Shown here piece after piece: positions 44,325 to 56,474 of a DNA stretch of 64,000 nucleotides. This DNA comes from Anodontia alba (lineage: Eukaryota; Mollusca; Bivalvia; Lucinida; Lucinidae). Position numbers and translations under genes: made by a program. Position 1 is the first letter of the stretch. Every line of letters begins with the position of its first letter. Where the stretch lies: positions 129,598,323-129,662,322 of the forward strand of contig OZ024821.1 of assembly GCA_964016985.1 (NCBI GenBank), given 5' to 3'. Under the pieces are notes generated by a model. The model did not search any database. It saw only the letters and a list, made by a program, of their open reading frames with translations, and was not told the origin of the DNA.

Positions 44325-44888
44325 TATGCCTTATTCACCGAAACGAGCTCTTCAACTGAGTGTGTTCATTGCTCTCAAGATCCATTCCTTAAAGAATTTG
44401 TTCATATTTACTATAGCTGATGTTAGCGCCGTGTATCGCCTATAAAACGTCTTCACGTACTACCCTATTACGCAGTTTACATTTTCTGGTCGTTCTGTGA
44501 TTATTGAGCCCATTTCGGAATTTTTGAATATTTATATGAGGGTCACTGACTAGCTAGTCTGACCAGAAAACTTGGCATTTCAGCTGACATTAAGCGGGCC
44601 GCATTCTACAGAATCCAGTGAATTCATAAATGGACGGCTGTCTACAGAACCCATTTGGTCTGTAAGCGGATGGCATTCTATAGAATCCATTGATTTTGTG
44701 AGTGTGTTAATTCCTCTCAAGGGTCATTCTTTTTAGAATATATTCATCCATTTATAGTCAAAAACACTGTCATGCTTAGAATGAACAGAATTCGTGTCAT
44801 GATGATGCGTTACCGCGTTTACCCTAATTATTCGGAGACTTTAACTCTTTATAATACTGGTCCTACACTTTGAAAAAACTCCACTCAT

Positions 44889-45166
44889 CACGAAAACACG
44901 CCTATATAATTTCGACCCTCTTAAACCCCACTTTTATAAAGTAAAACTGGGGTTTACAGGCGTATACATTATGTTTTTTTTTATTTTGCTAGAAAACATA
45001 TATTGTGGGTACTCGTTAGAACCGCCTCGATGAGGCGGTTCTAACGAGTACCCACAATCTATGTTTTCAGCAGGAATATGAAAAGTATCAGAATTTTTAT
45101 CTGTAAATTTTCCTTTTTTTTTTGATTGTAAAAGTTTCAATATATTTGAATAGGCGTGTTTTAGTA
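44889..45166 (+). mobile_element. Family A element
   Basis: Complete, with a perfect core (GCCTCGATGAGGC centre). Confidence 0.93.
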
Positions 45167-45617
45167 ATAACACAACATGCTGTAAACCCGGCTGCCCCAG
45201 GCCGAGCTACTAAGATATAGCGGGGTATAAATATTTAACCCTTTTGCCTTGTGAGCTCTCTCTCTTTAGGAAGGTCCATTTCCAATTTAAAGGTTATCTG
45301 GTTTGTGTTAAGTATTTTCTATTATAGAAATTGCTTTACTTAATTTAAAGAAGGTAGACGCAGATAAGACGCCGCACCCTGTGGTTTTGATCTGGGTCTA
45401 CTCTGTCTACTAATGTCCCTTTTATGGAACGCGATGCATAAATGGGTTAATGGATCGTACACATTGTAAAAGAATCTTCACCTTTTCATAAAGCCATGAT
45501 ATGGCTACAAGGTATGTAAATCATGGTTCAAAATTACTTAAACAATTGATGTTTAATGGACACTTCTAGTTCTTTCTCTGGGCAGGTCTATGTCTAAAGG
45601 AATATGTATTTTATTAA
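45167..45617. other. No gene; worn family L hairpin
   Basis: A fragment near 45360-45440 reads AGACGCCGCACCCTGTGGTT, GATCTGGGTCTACTCTGTCT, ACTAATGTCCCTTTTATGG. Otherwise unrecognised. Confidence 0.45.
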
Positions 45618-46173
45618 TATTGACGGGTGCGCGTATCGCGCCGGTCTCTTAATATATATAGCTTTGGATTTTATATGGTAAACAATTCGATTAGCTCACT
45701 AAGGACGTTTCGTCGGTTTGTGACGATCCCGGCAAATATAAAAAAAAAAATCTGAAAACAAACTGCGTTATAAGCAGATTAATATCTTTTTTATTTTCAT
45801 TTCTATCAAGAAATTTCATAAAGCTAAATAAAAGCAAACATTAACTCCTTCGGTGCCAAATTTTAGATGACATTTATCGCCTGCTTTTCTTTTTTAACAA
45901 ACTATCGCTTGAAAAGAAGTTTATACGTAAATTTGAAAGACTGAATGCCAAACAGCGTAGATCCAGATGAGGCAGCTCAAATGAGCCATCTCATCTGGAG
46001 CTATGCTGTTTGCAAAAGCCTATTATTATCGCTTGTGGCAGTGAAAGTTAAAGAATCACATTGTTGGTCGATTTTACCTGTTACATTGAAAATTTATTAA
46101 ACTTTAGTATACCCTTGTCCCATATCTCTATGTAAACATGAACAAAATTTGCGCCGGTACTTAGACGTTAATA
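45618..46173 (-). mobile_element. Element M, minus copy, with nested L
   Basis: The reverse complement matches 26001-27472 without its array. TTAA at 45841-45844 and 46048-46051 brackets an L-like insertion of 203 bp that the other copy lacks. Confidence 0.8.
45845..46047. mobile_element. TTAA-flanked MITE nested in M
   Basis: The copy of M at 27.2 kb reads GATTCTTTAATGTTTGC. Here the same site is split with TTAA on both sides. The insert contains AAACAGCGTAGATCCAGATG, AGGCAGCTC and complement. Confidence 0.85.
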
Positions 46174-46279
46174 TACAAATTCCAGTACTTAATGCAAACA
46201 GTGTAGACTCAGATCAGACGTCGTGCGTCAGATCTGAGTGTATACTGTGCGATATGCCCCTTTTATGGGGACTTCAGGT

Positions 46280-46990
46280 ATAGCTGGGTTAATAATCTGC
46301 GGCGAACAAAGAAGGCCCAAATCAGACAATACATTCGCAGTCAGATTATAGCATCCGTTTTCCGTTTACAGTATCAACGGATTCTATAGATCGCGGCTTT
46401 CAGAGTCAATTTATCTTGTAGACTGCGATTCGCTTAATAAATTCTGTAGACTGTGGTTCGCAAACTCAATGGATTCCACATGTATAGACTGCGGTTCAGT
46501 TACAAAATCAATGGATTCTATAGAATGCCTTCCGCTTACAGACAATATGTGTTCTGTAGACTACGGTCCACTTACAGACTCGGTGGATCCTGTAGACTGC
46601 GGTCCGATTACAGAACCAATAGATTCTATAGAATGTCACCCGCTTACAGACCAATGGGTTCTGAAGAATGTGGTTCACTTACATAATCAATGGATTCTGT
46701 AGACTTTGGTCCCTTATAGACTCAGTGGGTCTCTAGTCTGCAGTGTAATTACATAATCAATGGGTTTTATAGAATGCCATCCGCTTACAGAACAATTATT
46801 TGTAGAATGCGGTCCGCTTTCAGAATCAGTCGATTTTGGAGAATGCGGTCCGCTTAATCAATGATTTTGTAGATTGCGGTTCTGGATTCTGTAGATTCCG
46901 GGCCGCTTGCAAAATCTTTGGACTCTGTAGGTTGTGTTCCGTAAAGAGAATCAGTGGATTCTGTAGAATGCGGTATATCGACTAACCTTA
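46280..46990 (+). repeat. Minisatellite, about 36 bp
   Basis: Some 18-20 units of GGATTCTGTAGACTGCGGTC, CGCTTACAGAATCAAT, with steps of 34-40 bases. Because 36 is a multiple of 3, two frames stay open at 46453-46702 (repeated YRL or DCG peptides). Confidence 0.9.
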
Positions 46991-47256
46991 TGACTGTTGT
47001 TATCTAGATCTTATTTATTTGTACATGATTTAAAGGGTAAAGGCCTTTTACTTACGGTTCGTATCATTTATTCAGTACATTTCACTTAGACCGGTCATGA
47101 GGTAAACAACTCGATATGATTTACCTATCAATGAGTCATTAGTTTGACAGTAACTTCAACCTGATCATATGAAACTACTTCATAATTAGTTTACAATGTA
47201 GGATTCGTTTCATTGATAACAAGGAAATGAGTTCACGTTCTATTTCTGCTTACGCT
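46991..47256. other. No feature recognised
   Basis: AT-rich sequence, no repeats or open frames of interest. Confidence 0.4.
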
Positions 47257-47466
47257 TTAACCATTGTCCTGCTGAACAAGGATTTACCCTGCCTCTACAA
47301 ACAGTGTAGATCCAGATCAGTTGGCTTCTGAAGAAACCAACTGATCTGGATTTGCACTGTTTGTCATTATGTGACTTTGTATCAACAACCTAAATCAAGT
47401 AATCTGATTGGCTGAAAATTAGAAGTGGATGTGGCATCTTAATTTATTCAGCATGACAAGGGTTAA
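47257..47466. mobile_element. Family C element
   Basis: TTAACCATTGTCCTGCTGAA to TTCAGCATGACAAGGGTTAA, with the central hairpin CAGTTGGCTTCTGAAGAAAC-CAACTG. Confidence 0.88.
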
Positions 47467-47924
47467 TATACTTGCCATAGATCATACGGGCCGCATCAAG
47501 CGAACAAGTGTGTTCGAGCATGCACAAAATGTGCGGATTCACATCATCCTGTGCATGCGCAAGGTCGCATCCATGCCTTTGATCTCCACTGATACATACT
47601 ATAAAATCCAATGATTCTTGCAGCGGAGTGCGAAGGCCCTGATCTGGGTCTTCGCTGTCCGCATATGTCCCACGAAACGTGTTCGCATGGCGCGGTCCAT
47701 ACGCAAACAACACGAAATAAACGCTGTTGGTTCTGGGCATACCCAATACCAAAGCTTTGGATTGTGTAAAAACAAACAAGCAAAAATATAAGTAGCGCGG
47801 GTATGGCATTAAATTTTAATCCATCGGACAGATTTCAACCTGAAAAAAGAAAGTTCCAAGGTTATTTATTTATTTATTTTTATTTTATTTTATTCAGACT
47901 TAACGTCGTTTTCAACAATCTTTC

Positions 47925-48212
47925 AGTCATATCGCGACGGTGTCTGGATGTGACAGGGAGCTCAATACTCACTTTAAGAGTGCTGTCTCACAGACATATC
48001 ACACCTCAGACACATGACGTGACATTCCACCCAGTCACATTATACTGACACAGGACCGACCAGTTCCATTTTCTCAATGCTGAGCACAAACGAAAGAGCA
48101 GCTAATACCATTTTGAAAGTTTTTGGTATGACTCGGCCGAGGATCGAACCCACAACCTCCCGGACGCACGCCGGACGCTCTAGTAACTGAGCCACTGCGC
48201 CAGTAGGTTCGA
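47925..48212 (-). mobile_element. tRNA-derived SINE
   Basis: On the minus strand the head has TGGCTCAGTTACTAGAGCG and a perfect B box GGTTCGATCCT. The body reads toward 47925 (CAGTATAATGTGACTGGGTG). The target duplication is unclear. Confidence 0.75.
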
Positions 48213-48295
48213 AGGTAATCGGCCTGTGGATTTTGAACGGTTTTTACCATAAGTGAGTCAGCGCATGACAAAACCAACAAAATGACTGGGCTCCC

Positions 48296-48520
48296 AGCGA
48301 AGAAGCAGATCAACATGGGTATCCGCAGAGTCTGATCAGTCTTCGCTGTGCACTCAATGAGTTGCTAAGGAGCTAAGATTTCTAAGATTTCTATGGCTTT
48401 AGAAAACAAAGAATTGAAATGTAGACAGTGAAAACCGATCAGACTGGGCAGATGCCCAGGCTGATCTGAGGCTCCGCTGGGTGCACATGTCATTTTGTTG
48501 ATTTGTAAGCGACTCATATA
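48296..48520. mobile_element. Family K/H-type paired hairpin
   Basis: GTATCCGCAGAGTCTGATCA and GATCAGACTGGGCAGATGCC, CAGGCTGATCTGAGGCTCCG. The ends are diverged. Confidence 0.6.
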
Positions 48521-49417
48521 TGCAGTGTTGCCGCTAGGACCAATGTGATGGGCCCATTTGTTGGCCCATAATTATTGTTAAAGGGCCGTCATCTATTTTA
48601 AGGTATTATATTACCTTAAATGCTAGCAACGCGACTTAATATTGAGGGTCATCAAGGCCCCTTGTCCCATTCATGCTTTTAGGTGGAGAAATAGTCCCTT
48701 GTCCCCCTCTAGATGATGTATGTGGGCATATGGGCAAGGCGGATATCCTAATGACATGACTGGATCATTTTAACAAATGTTTGTTCCCCAAATGCCTCAG
48801 AGGCTTTATATGAAATCGGACTGGGTTGACCCAGCGGTTTCTGAGATGTTCGAAGAGTTCGGACGATGGAGCCTGCCTATACTGTAAGTTCATCTATAGG
48901 CTAAAGACTTTAGGATACAAATCAAAAGGGATTGGTTCACGAAAGACAAAATTCTGCCCTATTTAATATATTGATGAACCCTTTTCTAAATATGAATTAA
49001 CATGGGGCATCTTCAAAAACAACAAAAATAAGTCTGGCAACAACAATACACCACATGTTGTATCGTAAAATTGTTTGTCGTTAATAGATTTCATGGCAGC
49101 AATCTGAGAAGAATGTAATTAAAAGCATGGTTAAATATTGAAACACCAATTTATGAACAAAATCAACATGATACAGAAATTTATATTGCCATTTTTGTTG
49201 CCATGGCAACAAATATGTCGAATTTATCCCATATAAAAGCACATAGTTTTATTCAATACATTCTGTTTACACTGCGATTCTATTTTTTCACCACTTTCAT
49301 TGTCAAGAACTGGATGACAATTTAGAAAGAAAAAAAAAGTTATCACTTAAGGAAAAATTGCGTTGCCGTGGAAACAAAACTGTTTCCTTTATTGGAATAA
49401 TATGTGGTTTTGAGCAT
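48521..49417. other. No gene recognised
   Basis: Mixed-composition sequence. No splice-bounded coding stretch or repeat copy seen. Confidence 0.4.
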
Positions 49418-49739
49418 GTATTTTAGACAGCGTGGTAGCTCAGTGGTGAGCGACCTGGCCTCTAGAGCTAGAGGTACCGGGATAGATCCTAAGCCTAGGC
49501 GATGGAATTTTCGGTGTCCGAACACGCTTTCCTTCATGTCATTTGCAGGCATGAAATGAAAACAGTGTGCCGTTTTTTGGATCGGGACGTTAACTGGAGG
49601 TCTCCTGCGCAGGGAAAGTCACACCATGTGCAGGTTAAAGAACCATTTGATAATTCAAATTGGTTACTTGTAGGCCTTCATTCTGCAACCTGGGGTGTAC
49701 AATGTACACCGTCCGTGTCCTCCTAGGAAGTGTAGACGT

Positions 49740-49771
<32 letters not shown>

Positions 49772-49775
49772 GCAG
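49418..49775 (+). mobile_element. tRNA-derived SINE with (AAAG)n tail
   Basis: Head GTGGTAGCTCAGTGGTGAGC (A box) and GGGATAGATCC (B box). The body includes ACCATGTGCAGGTTAAAGAA, CTACTTGTAGG-like, GGGTGTACAATGTACACC. The tail is GGAAGAAAGAAAGAAAGAAA to 49772. Confidence 0.78.
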
Positions 49776-49937
49776 TATTTTACGTTATTGCCCATAAGAA
49801 TATCTTGTTTTTTATTTTACGTAATATGACTTGGATCGTACTGAAGTACTGCTTTTGTTAACAGGTTAAACAATATCAAAATAAAGTAAAATATGAAACA
49901 AAGAAATAAAGAAAAACAACGGCTAAAAATGTTAATT

Positions 49938-49940
<3 letters not shown>

Positions 49941-50007
<67 letters not shown>

Positions 50008-50010
50008 CAT
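49941..50010. repeat. (CA)n microsatellite
   Basis: About 34 CA units with one AAA break. Confidence 0.97.
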
Positions 50011-50449
50011 CACCAATGAGACTCAATTCCGAGTCCGTTCGTAGGAGAGGCCACTACACCACAGAGGACAGTATGAAGAACCGACCAAAATAAAATACCT
50101 AGTGGCTAGATTTTTCAATGCACTTTGAAATAAGTGAATCATCTCCCCCGTCTCCTCCCCCTTCCCCGTTCCACACACACAGTTTGAAATAAGTGAATCA
50201 CCTCCCCCGTCAACCTTCCGCTCCACCCCTCCACACCCCCCGCACCCCCCCCCCCCCCCCCACACACACACAAAGAATATTCTTAATTTCGTGTGCCATT
50301 ACGTTTTAATTTTACATACATTGTTCTTTCTTTCGGTTCACAGCTTCGTTGTTTACAAACATCAGAAGGCATAAGCTGTTCACTGTCTGCATCGCAGTAA
50401 TGCACTTGGATAAACTGATTAATTTCCCACAAACTTGAAGGCCAGTAAG

Positions 50450-50640
50450 GTCAATCTGCGGCAGCGCTTGTACCCGAGATGTCACGGCGGTGGGCTGGAC
50501 TAGCTGGTTTCGGACAATTAGGCATAATCAACGATCCTCATATAAATTATCAAAATTCCTGGAATGAGCTCAGTGATCACAAAGGACCAGAAACAGCACT
50601 ATAAGCCTTGATCTCGTAAAATAACATGCTTGGAGGAAGT
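50450..50640 (-). repeat. Single reverse unit of the 43.6 kb satellite
   Basis: GACTAGCTGGTTTCGGACAA, CCTCATATAAATTATCAAAA, GGAATGAGCTCAGTGATCAC, AAAGGACCAGAAA corresponds to the complement of the satellite phrases at 44.1-44.6 kb. Confidence 0.7.
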
Positions 50641-51059
50641 TTATTCCTCTCAGGCTAGAAGAGACATCGGTCGGTACTTCGCTTTTCGCGCGTGTAGGGT
50701 CGCAATGTGTCCGACGTCCCATTGTGTCCGACATGTTTTCAAAATTTCTTATATCAACATAAAATTAGAGATAATGACAAAATATGTTATATGATAAAGA
50801 AAATAGGAAAACAAACACAGGTTTCTAAAAATGAAATAGATCGTTTTGTCTGTCGGACACAAGGGGACATCGCAATTACCCATTATACCTGACGTCCTAT
50901 TTTTTTTTGTTTAAAAAAGAATTGTAATATCATTGCATAACTGCAGGATATGCTAAAAGATGTTATAAAGTACTGAACATAATAAAACAACAAGGGTTAA
51001 AAACTAAAAAATGAAAAGGAAAGTACATTCTATTGGATAGAATCGGGTATAGTTGTAAT
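50641..51059. other. No gene recognised
   Basis: Contains TGTCCGACGTCCCATTGTGT, CCGACATG and later CGGACACAAGGGGACATCGC, ...GACGTCCTA, a loose inverted arrangement about 200 bases apart. This may be an uncharacterised foldback (50702-50900). Confidence 0.4.
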
Positions 51060-51320
51060 GCAGATATTTAACGCTTCCAGGCACCCGAGGCAAATGAAGA
51101 CAGCGGCGCCTATGTACAGCCTTGCTTTCATGGATCACCCATGCACACTTGGTGCCGCTGTTTGTCACCAGGCGCCTCCCTGTCCACTTAATTCTCAACC
51201 CAGGGCACGTCGAGCATGAGCCTAGGTGAAATTTTTCTCAGCCCAAGCGGCATTTGAGCCCACGACCTTCCGCTTGCAAGTGGAGAGCACTAACCACAGG
51301 GCCACCCAGCCCACCTACCC
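51060..51320 (-). mobile_element. tRNA-derived SINE, diverged
   Basis: On the minus strand GGTGGCCCTGTGGTTAGTGC (A box region) and GGTCGTGGGCTCAAATGCC (B box region). The body extends to about 51060. A T-rich stretch follows at 51391-51471. Confidence 0.65.
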
Positions 51321-51570
51321 GGATATCGATAGGGGTATCCTAGTGTACGCCCCACGGACAAAAATGTCTGTTTTGTTTTTATACGTTTGGTGTGTTTTTT
51401 TTTTTGTTGTTTTTTTCTGTTTTTTTTTTTTTGTTTTTTTTGTTTCTGTTTTTTTTTTTTTTTTTTTTTTCCGCTCAGAATATTTGACCTTTAATATATG
51501 AGAACATTTGTTGTCGACTTGGTTAAGTCCATTGAAAAAAGTATGGATTATTACGTTTGCCATTAGAGCC

Positions 51571-51780
51571 ACATCTGAAAACGTATCTTTGGACACGTGC
51601 TCCCAGTGAAGATTCAGATCAGCCTGCGCATTCGCTCAGTCTGATCATAATCTTCACTGGGCGTATTCTGGATAGCCAAGGATGCAAAGTTTATTCATGC
51701 GGACATCAAAGAATCTGATCAGACTGCGCGGATGTGCTAGCTGATTTGGGTCTTCGATATGTGCACGGATATGGAGCTCA
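51571..51780. mobile_element. Family H element
   Basis: GAGCCACATCTGAAAACGTA to the second hairpin ending near GGAGCTCATC. The first hairpin is CAGATCAGCCTGCGCATTCG, CTCAGTCTGATC. Confidence 0.7.
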
Positions 51781-51872
51781 TCGTCTCTTGGGCTATATAA
51801 TTTGAGAGCAAGAACCAACTGTCTTCTTTCGCTGCCTTCATCCTTCCGCACAGGTTATCTGTTCACTGCTGG

Positions 51873-52065
51873 GTGAACAATGAATCAAAGCACTGACAGC
51901 ACTGGTGGGTCGATTGTCTAAGTGTCTAAAATGGTCCTGAACGGGGACTTAAGACTGTTTCATTTAATTCTAACTTCCCTGTGATTTAAACAAACAGTGT
52001 AGGCCCTGATCAGATGCCGCGTTTTGCGGCGTCTGATCTGGGTCTGCATTGTTTGCCAGTATCCC
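51873..52065 (-). repeat. Dispersed repeat N with complete hairpin
   Basis: Reverse-complement relative of 9949-10125. Here the hairpin is complete (GTAGGCCCTGATCAGATGCC, GCGTTTTGCGGC, GTCTGATCTGGGTC). Confidence 0.7.
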
Positions 52066-52870
52066 AGCACTAAGCCCAGCCCAGGTTTTATAGACAGCAC
52101 TCTGATGTTACAGCGACAAGAATAGCGCGGCTATAAATAAACACTACCTGGATTTCGTACAAATGCTATTTGCGTGAATTAATTTTATTGGTCAGGAATA
52201 GTCACGTTGACAACAGCAATATAAATTCTTCTTTAGTAACTTTTGGTAGTTTATTTGATAAATAATCGACTAAAGTAAATAAATTAATAAATAAAAATAA
52301 AAACGTTCATTTCGGGAATAGAGTTTGGTTCGGAAATAACAGGTTGTGGGTTTCATATCGTGAACAACTGGTTGGTACGTCTAAAACGCGGTATGATAAT
52401 CACAGAGACAACTTTAAGCCAGTTTTTGGTGCATGTATACTTTGGGTCGAACAATCGACTCAAAACAGACTGCTTGAGGGTCATAAGCTCTTTGCAGCTA
52501 GCGTAGTCAGTTTTGATGTATCTATAAACAAGACTGCCATTTTCATAATGGTGCAAAGTTTTGTAACTTCCTGTTTGGCTCTTCTGCAAGTCAGCCCCCT
52601 TCTGAAAAAGGGTCTACTCTAAACCGAAAGAATGATTCCTAATAAAACTGCAATAAGAGTTAGATTTGAACTATATATGTGTTGATCCAAATCCGGCCCG
52701 GCAGTAAAGTTCAAACATCGGACCCGCGGTTCATTCACCTAAAGCAAACCCTTTTATGACCTCAAACTTGTTATAATTTACCACTACCCACGCAAACGTG
52801 TAACCAAAAGGCATATTCTTTCCACTAAACTATTTCTCCTAGGTCATTTACCTGAATGATAGTACCAAAT
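52066..52870. other. No gene recognised
   Basis: Open frames at 52344-52622 on both strands show no domain. CTTCTGAAAAAGGGTCTACTCT resembles sequence near 12890 and 22990 and may be an old repeat. Confidence 0.35.
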
Positions 52871-52872
52871 AT

Positions 52873-53105
52873 ATGAGCCACTACGTGATACAACGGACGT
52901 TCTGACATGCGTCAAACGAAGACTCTAATCAGACTGCGCATTCGCGCAGTCTGATTAGAGTCTCCGTTGTTCGCATGAAGAAACCTTGCATCCTTAGCTA
53001 TCCAAAATGTGCCCAGTAAAGATACTGATCAGACAGTGCGAAGGCGTAGGCTGATCTGAATCTTCGCTGTGCGCACATGTCTGAAAGTACGATTCCTGAC
53101 GTAGC
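52873..53105. mobile_element. Family H element (complete)
   Basis: GAGCCACTACGTGATACAAC to AAGTACGATTCCTGACGTAG. The first hairpin is perfect (GACTCTAATCAGACTGCGCA, TTCGCGCAGTCTGATTAGAG). Confidence 0.82.
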
Positions 53106-53264
53106 GTCACATGCATGTAAACAATACAGTAAAGAGATGTGCAGATGAATAATTCGACGTTTTCAAGAACGATATCCCTTCATTAAAGGCAAATTATGTT
53201 CATGACCCACGATATAAGAAAATGTACCTTATATATGCGCCCAGGGAAGACACAGATCAGTCTG

Positions 53265-54100
53265 CTCATATGCTAAATAATATTACACGAAGCTACTAAA
53301 ATACGTGAAGCCAATAAAATTACGGGAAGCTAGTAAAATTACATGAGTTTATAAAATTACGTTAAGCTAATAAAATAACGGGAAGCTAAACATCACGAAA
53401 ACATGCCTATATAATTTTGACCTCCTTAAACCCCACTTTTATATAGTAAAACTGGGGTTTACAGGGGTATACGTTATTTTTCTTATTTCTGCTCAAAAAC
53501 ATAGATTGTGGCAGTCGTTAGAACCGACTCGCAGAGGCGGTTCTAACGAGTACTCACAATCTATGTTTTGAGCAAAATTATGAAAAATATCCGAGTTTTT
53601 ATCTGAACATTTTCAGTTTTTCGAGGTGAAATTTTTGAAATTTTCTATATATTTGAATAGACGTGTTTTCATAGTGAAATACGGGAAGCTAATAAAATAA
53701 CATGAAGGTAATAAGATTGCATTAAACTAATTAAATTACATGAAGCTAATGAAATAACATGGAGCTAATGAAATTACGTGAAGCTAATAAATTACAAGAA
53801 GCATATGAAAAGAAATTACATGAAGCCAATAAAATTACACAAAGCTTATGAAGTAACATGAAGCTAATAAAATAACATGAAGCTTATAAAATTACTAATA
53901 AAATAGCATGAAGCTTATACAATTACAAATAAAATAACATGATGCTAATAACAATACACATTAAACAAATAAAATTACGTGAAGCTAATAAATTGCATGA
54001 AGCTAAAAAAATTACCTGAAAATTACATCATCGGAAACTAATAAAATTACAAAGCTTATAAAATTATGTAAAACTAATAAAATTACATGAATTACTTAAG
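53265..54100 (+). repeat. Minisatellite, 19-20 bp, split by family A
   Basis: Units of GAAGCTAATAAAATTACATG at 53265-53393 and 53674-54100, about 25 units in total. The same units resume right after the family A copy, so A jumped into an existing array. Confidence 0.9.
53394..53673 (+). mobile_element. Family A element inside the minisatellite
   Basis: Complete; the core has lost GTAC in one arm (GTGGCAGTCGTTAGAACCGA). Confidence 0.93.
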
Positions 54101-54365
54101 CGAAAGAGGGAATTATCTTACACGGGCGTGTAGATTGGTCCAAAACTTCCAGGAGTGGAACAAGGATTTCAGAAGTCGGGGTTCGATTTGTCAGCGGATT
54201 GTTCACCTTGAAGAACTAAACACCACTGACTTCTTTATGAAAGTCTTCATAAAAGTGATATAAAGCTCACTTGACCTAAAAAAAAAAGACCCTCTGGAAC
54301 CGCCTTTGGATTCTGGTATTTCGTCGGTTTGCTGCACACTTGGGAAACTGATTAGATTATCTTTT

Positions 54366-55755
54366 TTCTATTGTGTTATTGTTTGGTATGCCGGTCTCAT
54401 ATATAAATTACGTGCGTCTGGTATTTCCGGTAATCTATTGAGATGGTTTGAAAACTACTTACGGAATAGATATCAAAGGGTAGTTATTCCTGGAGCAAAA
54501 TCAGATTGGAACTATATTCGCGCTGGTGTTCCCCAAGGGTCTATCCTTGGTCCACTCTTTTTCTTACTTTATATTAATGATATCGTAAAAGACATAGGTT
54601 CAAATATCCGTCTTTTCGCTGATGATACGAGTTTATACATTATTGTTGAAAATCCGGAAGTTGCAGCAGATATTTTGAACACAGATCTAGCGAAAGTGGC
54701 AGCTTGGGCTAAAACATGGTTAGTTACCTTTAACGCTTTAAAAACTGAATCTCTTCTTATTTCTCGAAAACATAATCAAGCCTTGCATCCACCGGTCTAC
54801 ATGCAGGATCAACCAGTAAAAGAGGTTGATGTTCATAAGCATTTAGGGTTGTATTTTTCGAAGGATTGTTCCTGGAGCAAGCAAATTGAATACATTTCAG
54901 AAAAAGCTTGGGCAAGGGTTAATATCATGATGAAATTTAAATTTGATTTAGATCGTAAATCACTAGACATTATATATACTTCTTTTATTCTTCCCTTGCT
55001 AGAGTATGACAGTTGAGTTTGGGATAATTGTAATCTACAAGAAAAGCAAAATTTAGAAAAGATACAGTTTGTAACAGGTGCAACTAAGTTAGTTTCATTT
55101 CAGGCCTTATACAATGAAACAGGGTGGGAAACCTTAGAAGTTCGCAGAAAGAAACAAAAATTAACACTTTTCTATAAAATGTGCAATGGTCTTTCACCAG
55201 CTTATCTTTCTTTCTCTTGTACCTCCAACAGTGAACTCTATCTTGCGCTATCATCTAAGAAATGAGAATGATCTTCAGACAGTTAATGCAAGGACAACTC
55301 TATATTATCATTCATTCCTTCCTTCTGTGGTTCGTGATTGGAATTCTCTGCCAGATGACCATAGAAACGCAACAACGATTGACTCATTTAAATGCCACTT
55401 AAACCATGATAATAAAAAAGTTGTACCGAGACATTTTTATATAGGACATAGAAAGCTACAGGTTTTGCATACTCGCTTGAGAACAAAATGTAGTGCTCTT
55501 AATTACGAACTTTTTATAAAAAATATTGTAGCCTCACCGTTATGTCGATGCGGAGAGGTAGAAAACGCAGAACACTACTTTTTGAAGTGCAGTTTTTACA
55601 GAAACCAACGAGCGGAATTAATTCGTACTGTTTCTCAGTTTTGTAGGGTAACTATTGATTGTTTGTTGCGTGGAAACAGTGATTTACCATATCAAAGAAA
55701 TGTCCGTATATTCGAGGCTGTGCAAACATACATCAAAGACAGTAAAAGATTTTAA
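54366..55755 (+). pseudogene. LINE reverse transcriptase, C-terminal part
   Basis: The first readable family residues are VWYAGLIYKLRASGISGNLL. Then GVPQGSILGPLFFLLYINDI and the catalytic FADDTSLYI follow, and further on HKHLGLYFSKDCSW. A TGA interrupts at 55014-55016, after EYDS. The frame continues past it (VWDNCNLQEKQNLEKIQ) and shifts by one near 55205-55220. The last frame, to TAA at 55755, ends with a Cys/His knuckle, CRCGEVENAEHYFLKC. Endonuclease and the N-terminal reverse transcriptase blocks are missing. The layout suits the CR1/Jockey group; I cannot fix the clade. It cannot make a working protein. Confidence 0.9.
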
Positions 55756-56300
55756 GACAGTTCTACTGGCACTGTAGCTTAACTTATAATTCATTATGAT
55801 TTATAATTATGATTTTGCGAAAAGAGCACTTTTTTTTTTTGCTAGTCTTGGAAAGATATATATGTGTATACATAATATAGAATCTCTAGAAATTGATCAT
55901 AATATCCATCAGCTGCCCGGGCATTGTACGCTTTACCCATGCTCTTAACCGCTATACATTTGGTATAATTAATCTCCACCCTCCCCGTTTGTATGGATCA
56001 TGCTATGAAATATTTTTTTTTCTTTTATATTAACACTTTTTTCCTTCTTGTCCAGTTTTACTAGACTGCATTTTGTTGATAGCATTATATGCTAATCTAT
56101 TGTAACTATTCATAATTTCAGTCTCTAATATAACCATCTGCTTACTCTATAAATATGTTTTGGCCATAAATGTTCACAATAGATATTGTATATATTAGGA
56201 GATGAACTAAATAAGCAGTATGCTTTCGTTCAAATCCTAATGAGTATTGTATGTATGTATGACTGTGTTGTGATTTCGATGAAATAAAATACGTTTAAAC
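54366..56300 (+). mobile_element. 5'-truncated non-LTR retrotransposon (LINE)
   Basis: Enters in the middle of the reverse transcriptase domain and continues to a 3' end near GAAATAAAATACG (56285). Downstream of the coding part is about 540 bases of AT-rich 3' sequence. 5' truncation is the usual outcome of target-primed reverse transcription. Confidence 0.85.
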
Positions 56301-56339
56301 CAAATTTTGTGAAGCGGTTTAAGTAAACTTTTAGAATTT

Positions 56340-56474
56340 TAATATTTTACTTCACTGCAGCTGGTGTTACACGTCAGTGCCGTGTGGCAGCCGTAAAGCG
56401 TCTCCCCGTACTACACCATAGATTATAGTTTTATTTCTTTTGGCAGGCAACCTTTTGTAGTTTTATTATATATA
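56340..56474 (+). repeat. Single unit of the 43.6 kb satellite
   Basis: CACTGCAGCTGGTGTTACAC, GTCAGTGCCGTGTGGCAGCC, GTAAAGCGTCTCCCCGTACT. Confidence 0.7.

Larger units (their letters stand above)
43595..44760 (+). repeat. Diverged tandem satellite, three units, with two insertions
   Basis: Units at about 43600, 44070 and 44410 carry CACTACAACTTGTGTCAGTG, CCGTGTGGTGGCCGTAA, TGATCATTGAGCCCATTCCG and GAGTGTGTTCACTGCCCTCA. Removing a family L copy (43718-43927) and a foldback B leaves a unit of about 230-270 bp. Single units occur at 38.2, 50.5 (reverse) and 56.4 kb. 44590-44700 carries reverse units of the 46.4 kb minisatellite. Confidence 0.7.

Noticed and set aside
46453..46702. Two overlapping open frames with YRLRS/DCGP repeats
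   Set aside because: A minisatellite with a period divisible by three keeps any frame open; no start context, splice sites or domain.
48125..48212. tRNA gene on the minus strand
   Set aside because: Good B box but attached to a SINE body; treated as a tRNA-derived SINE.
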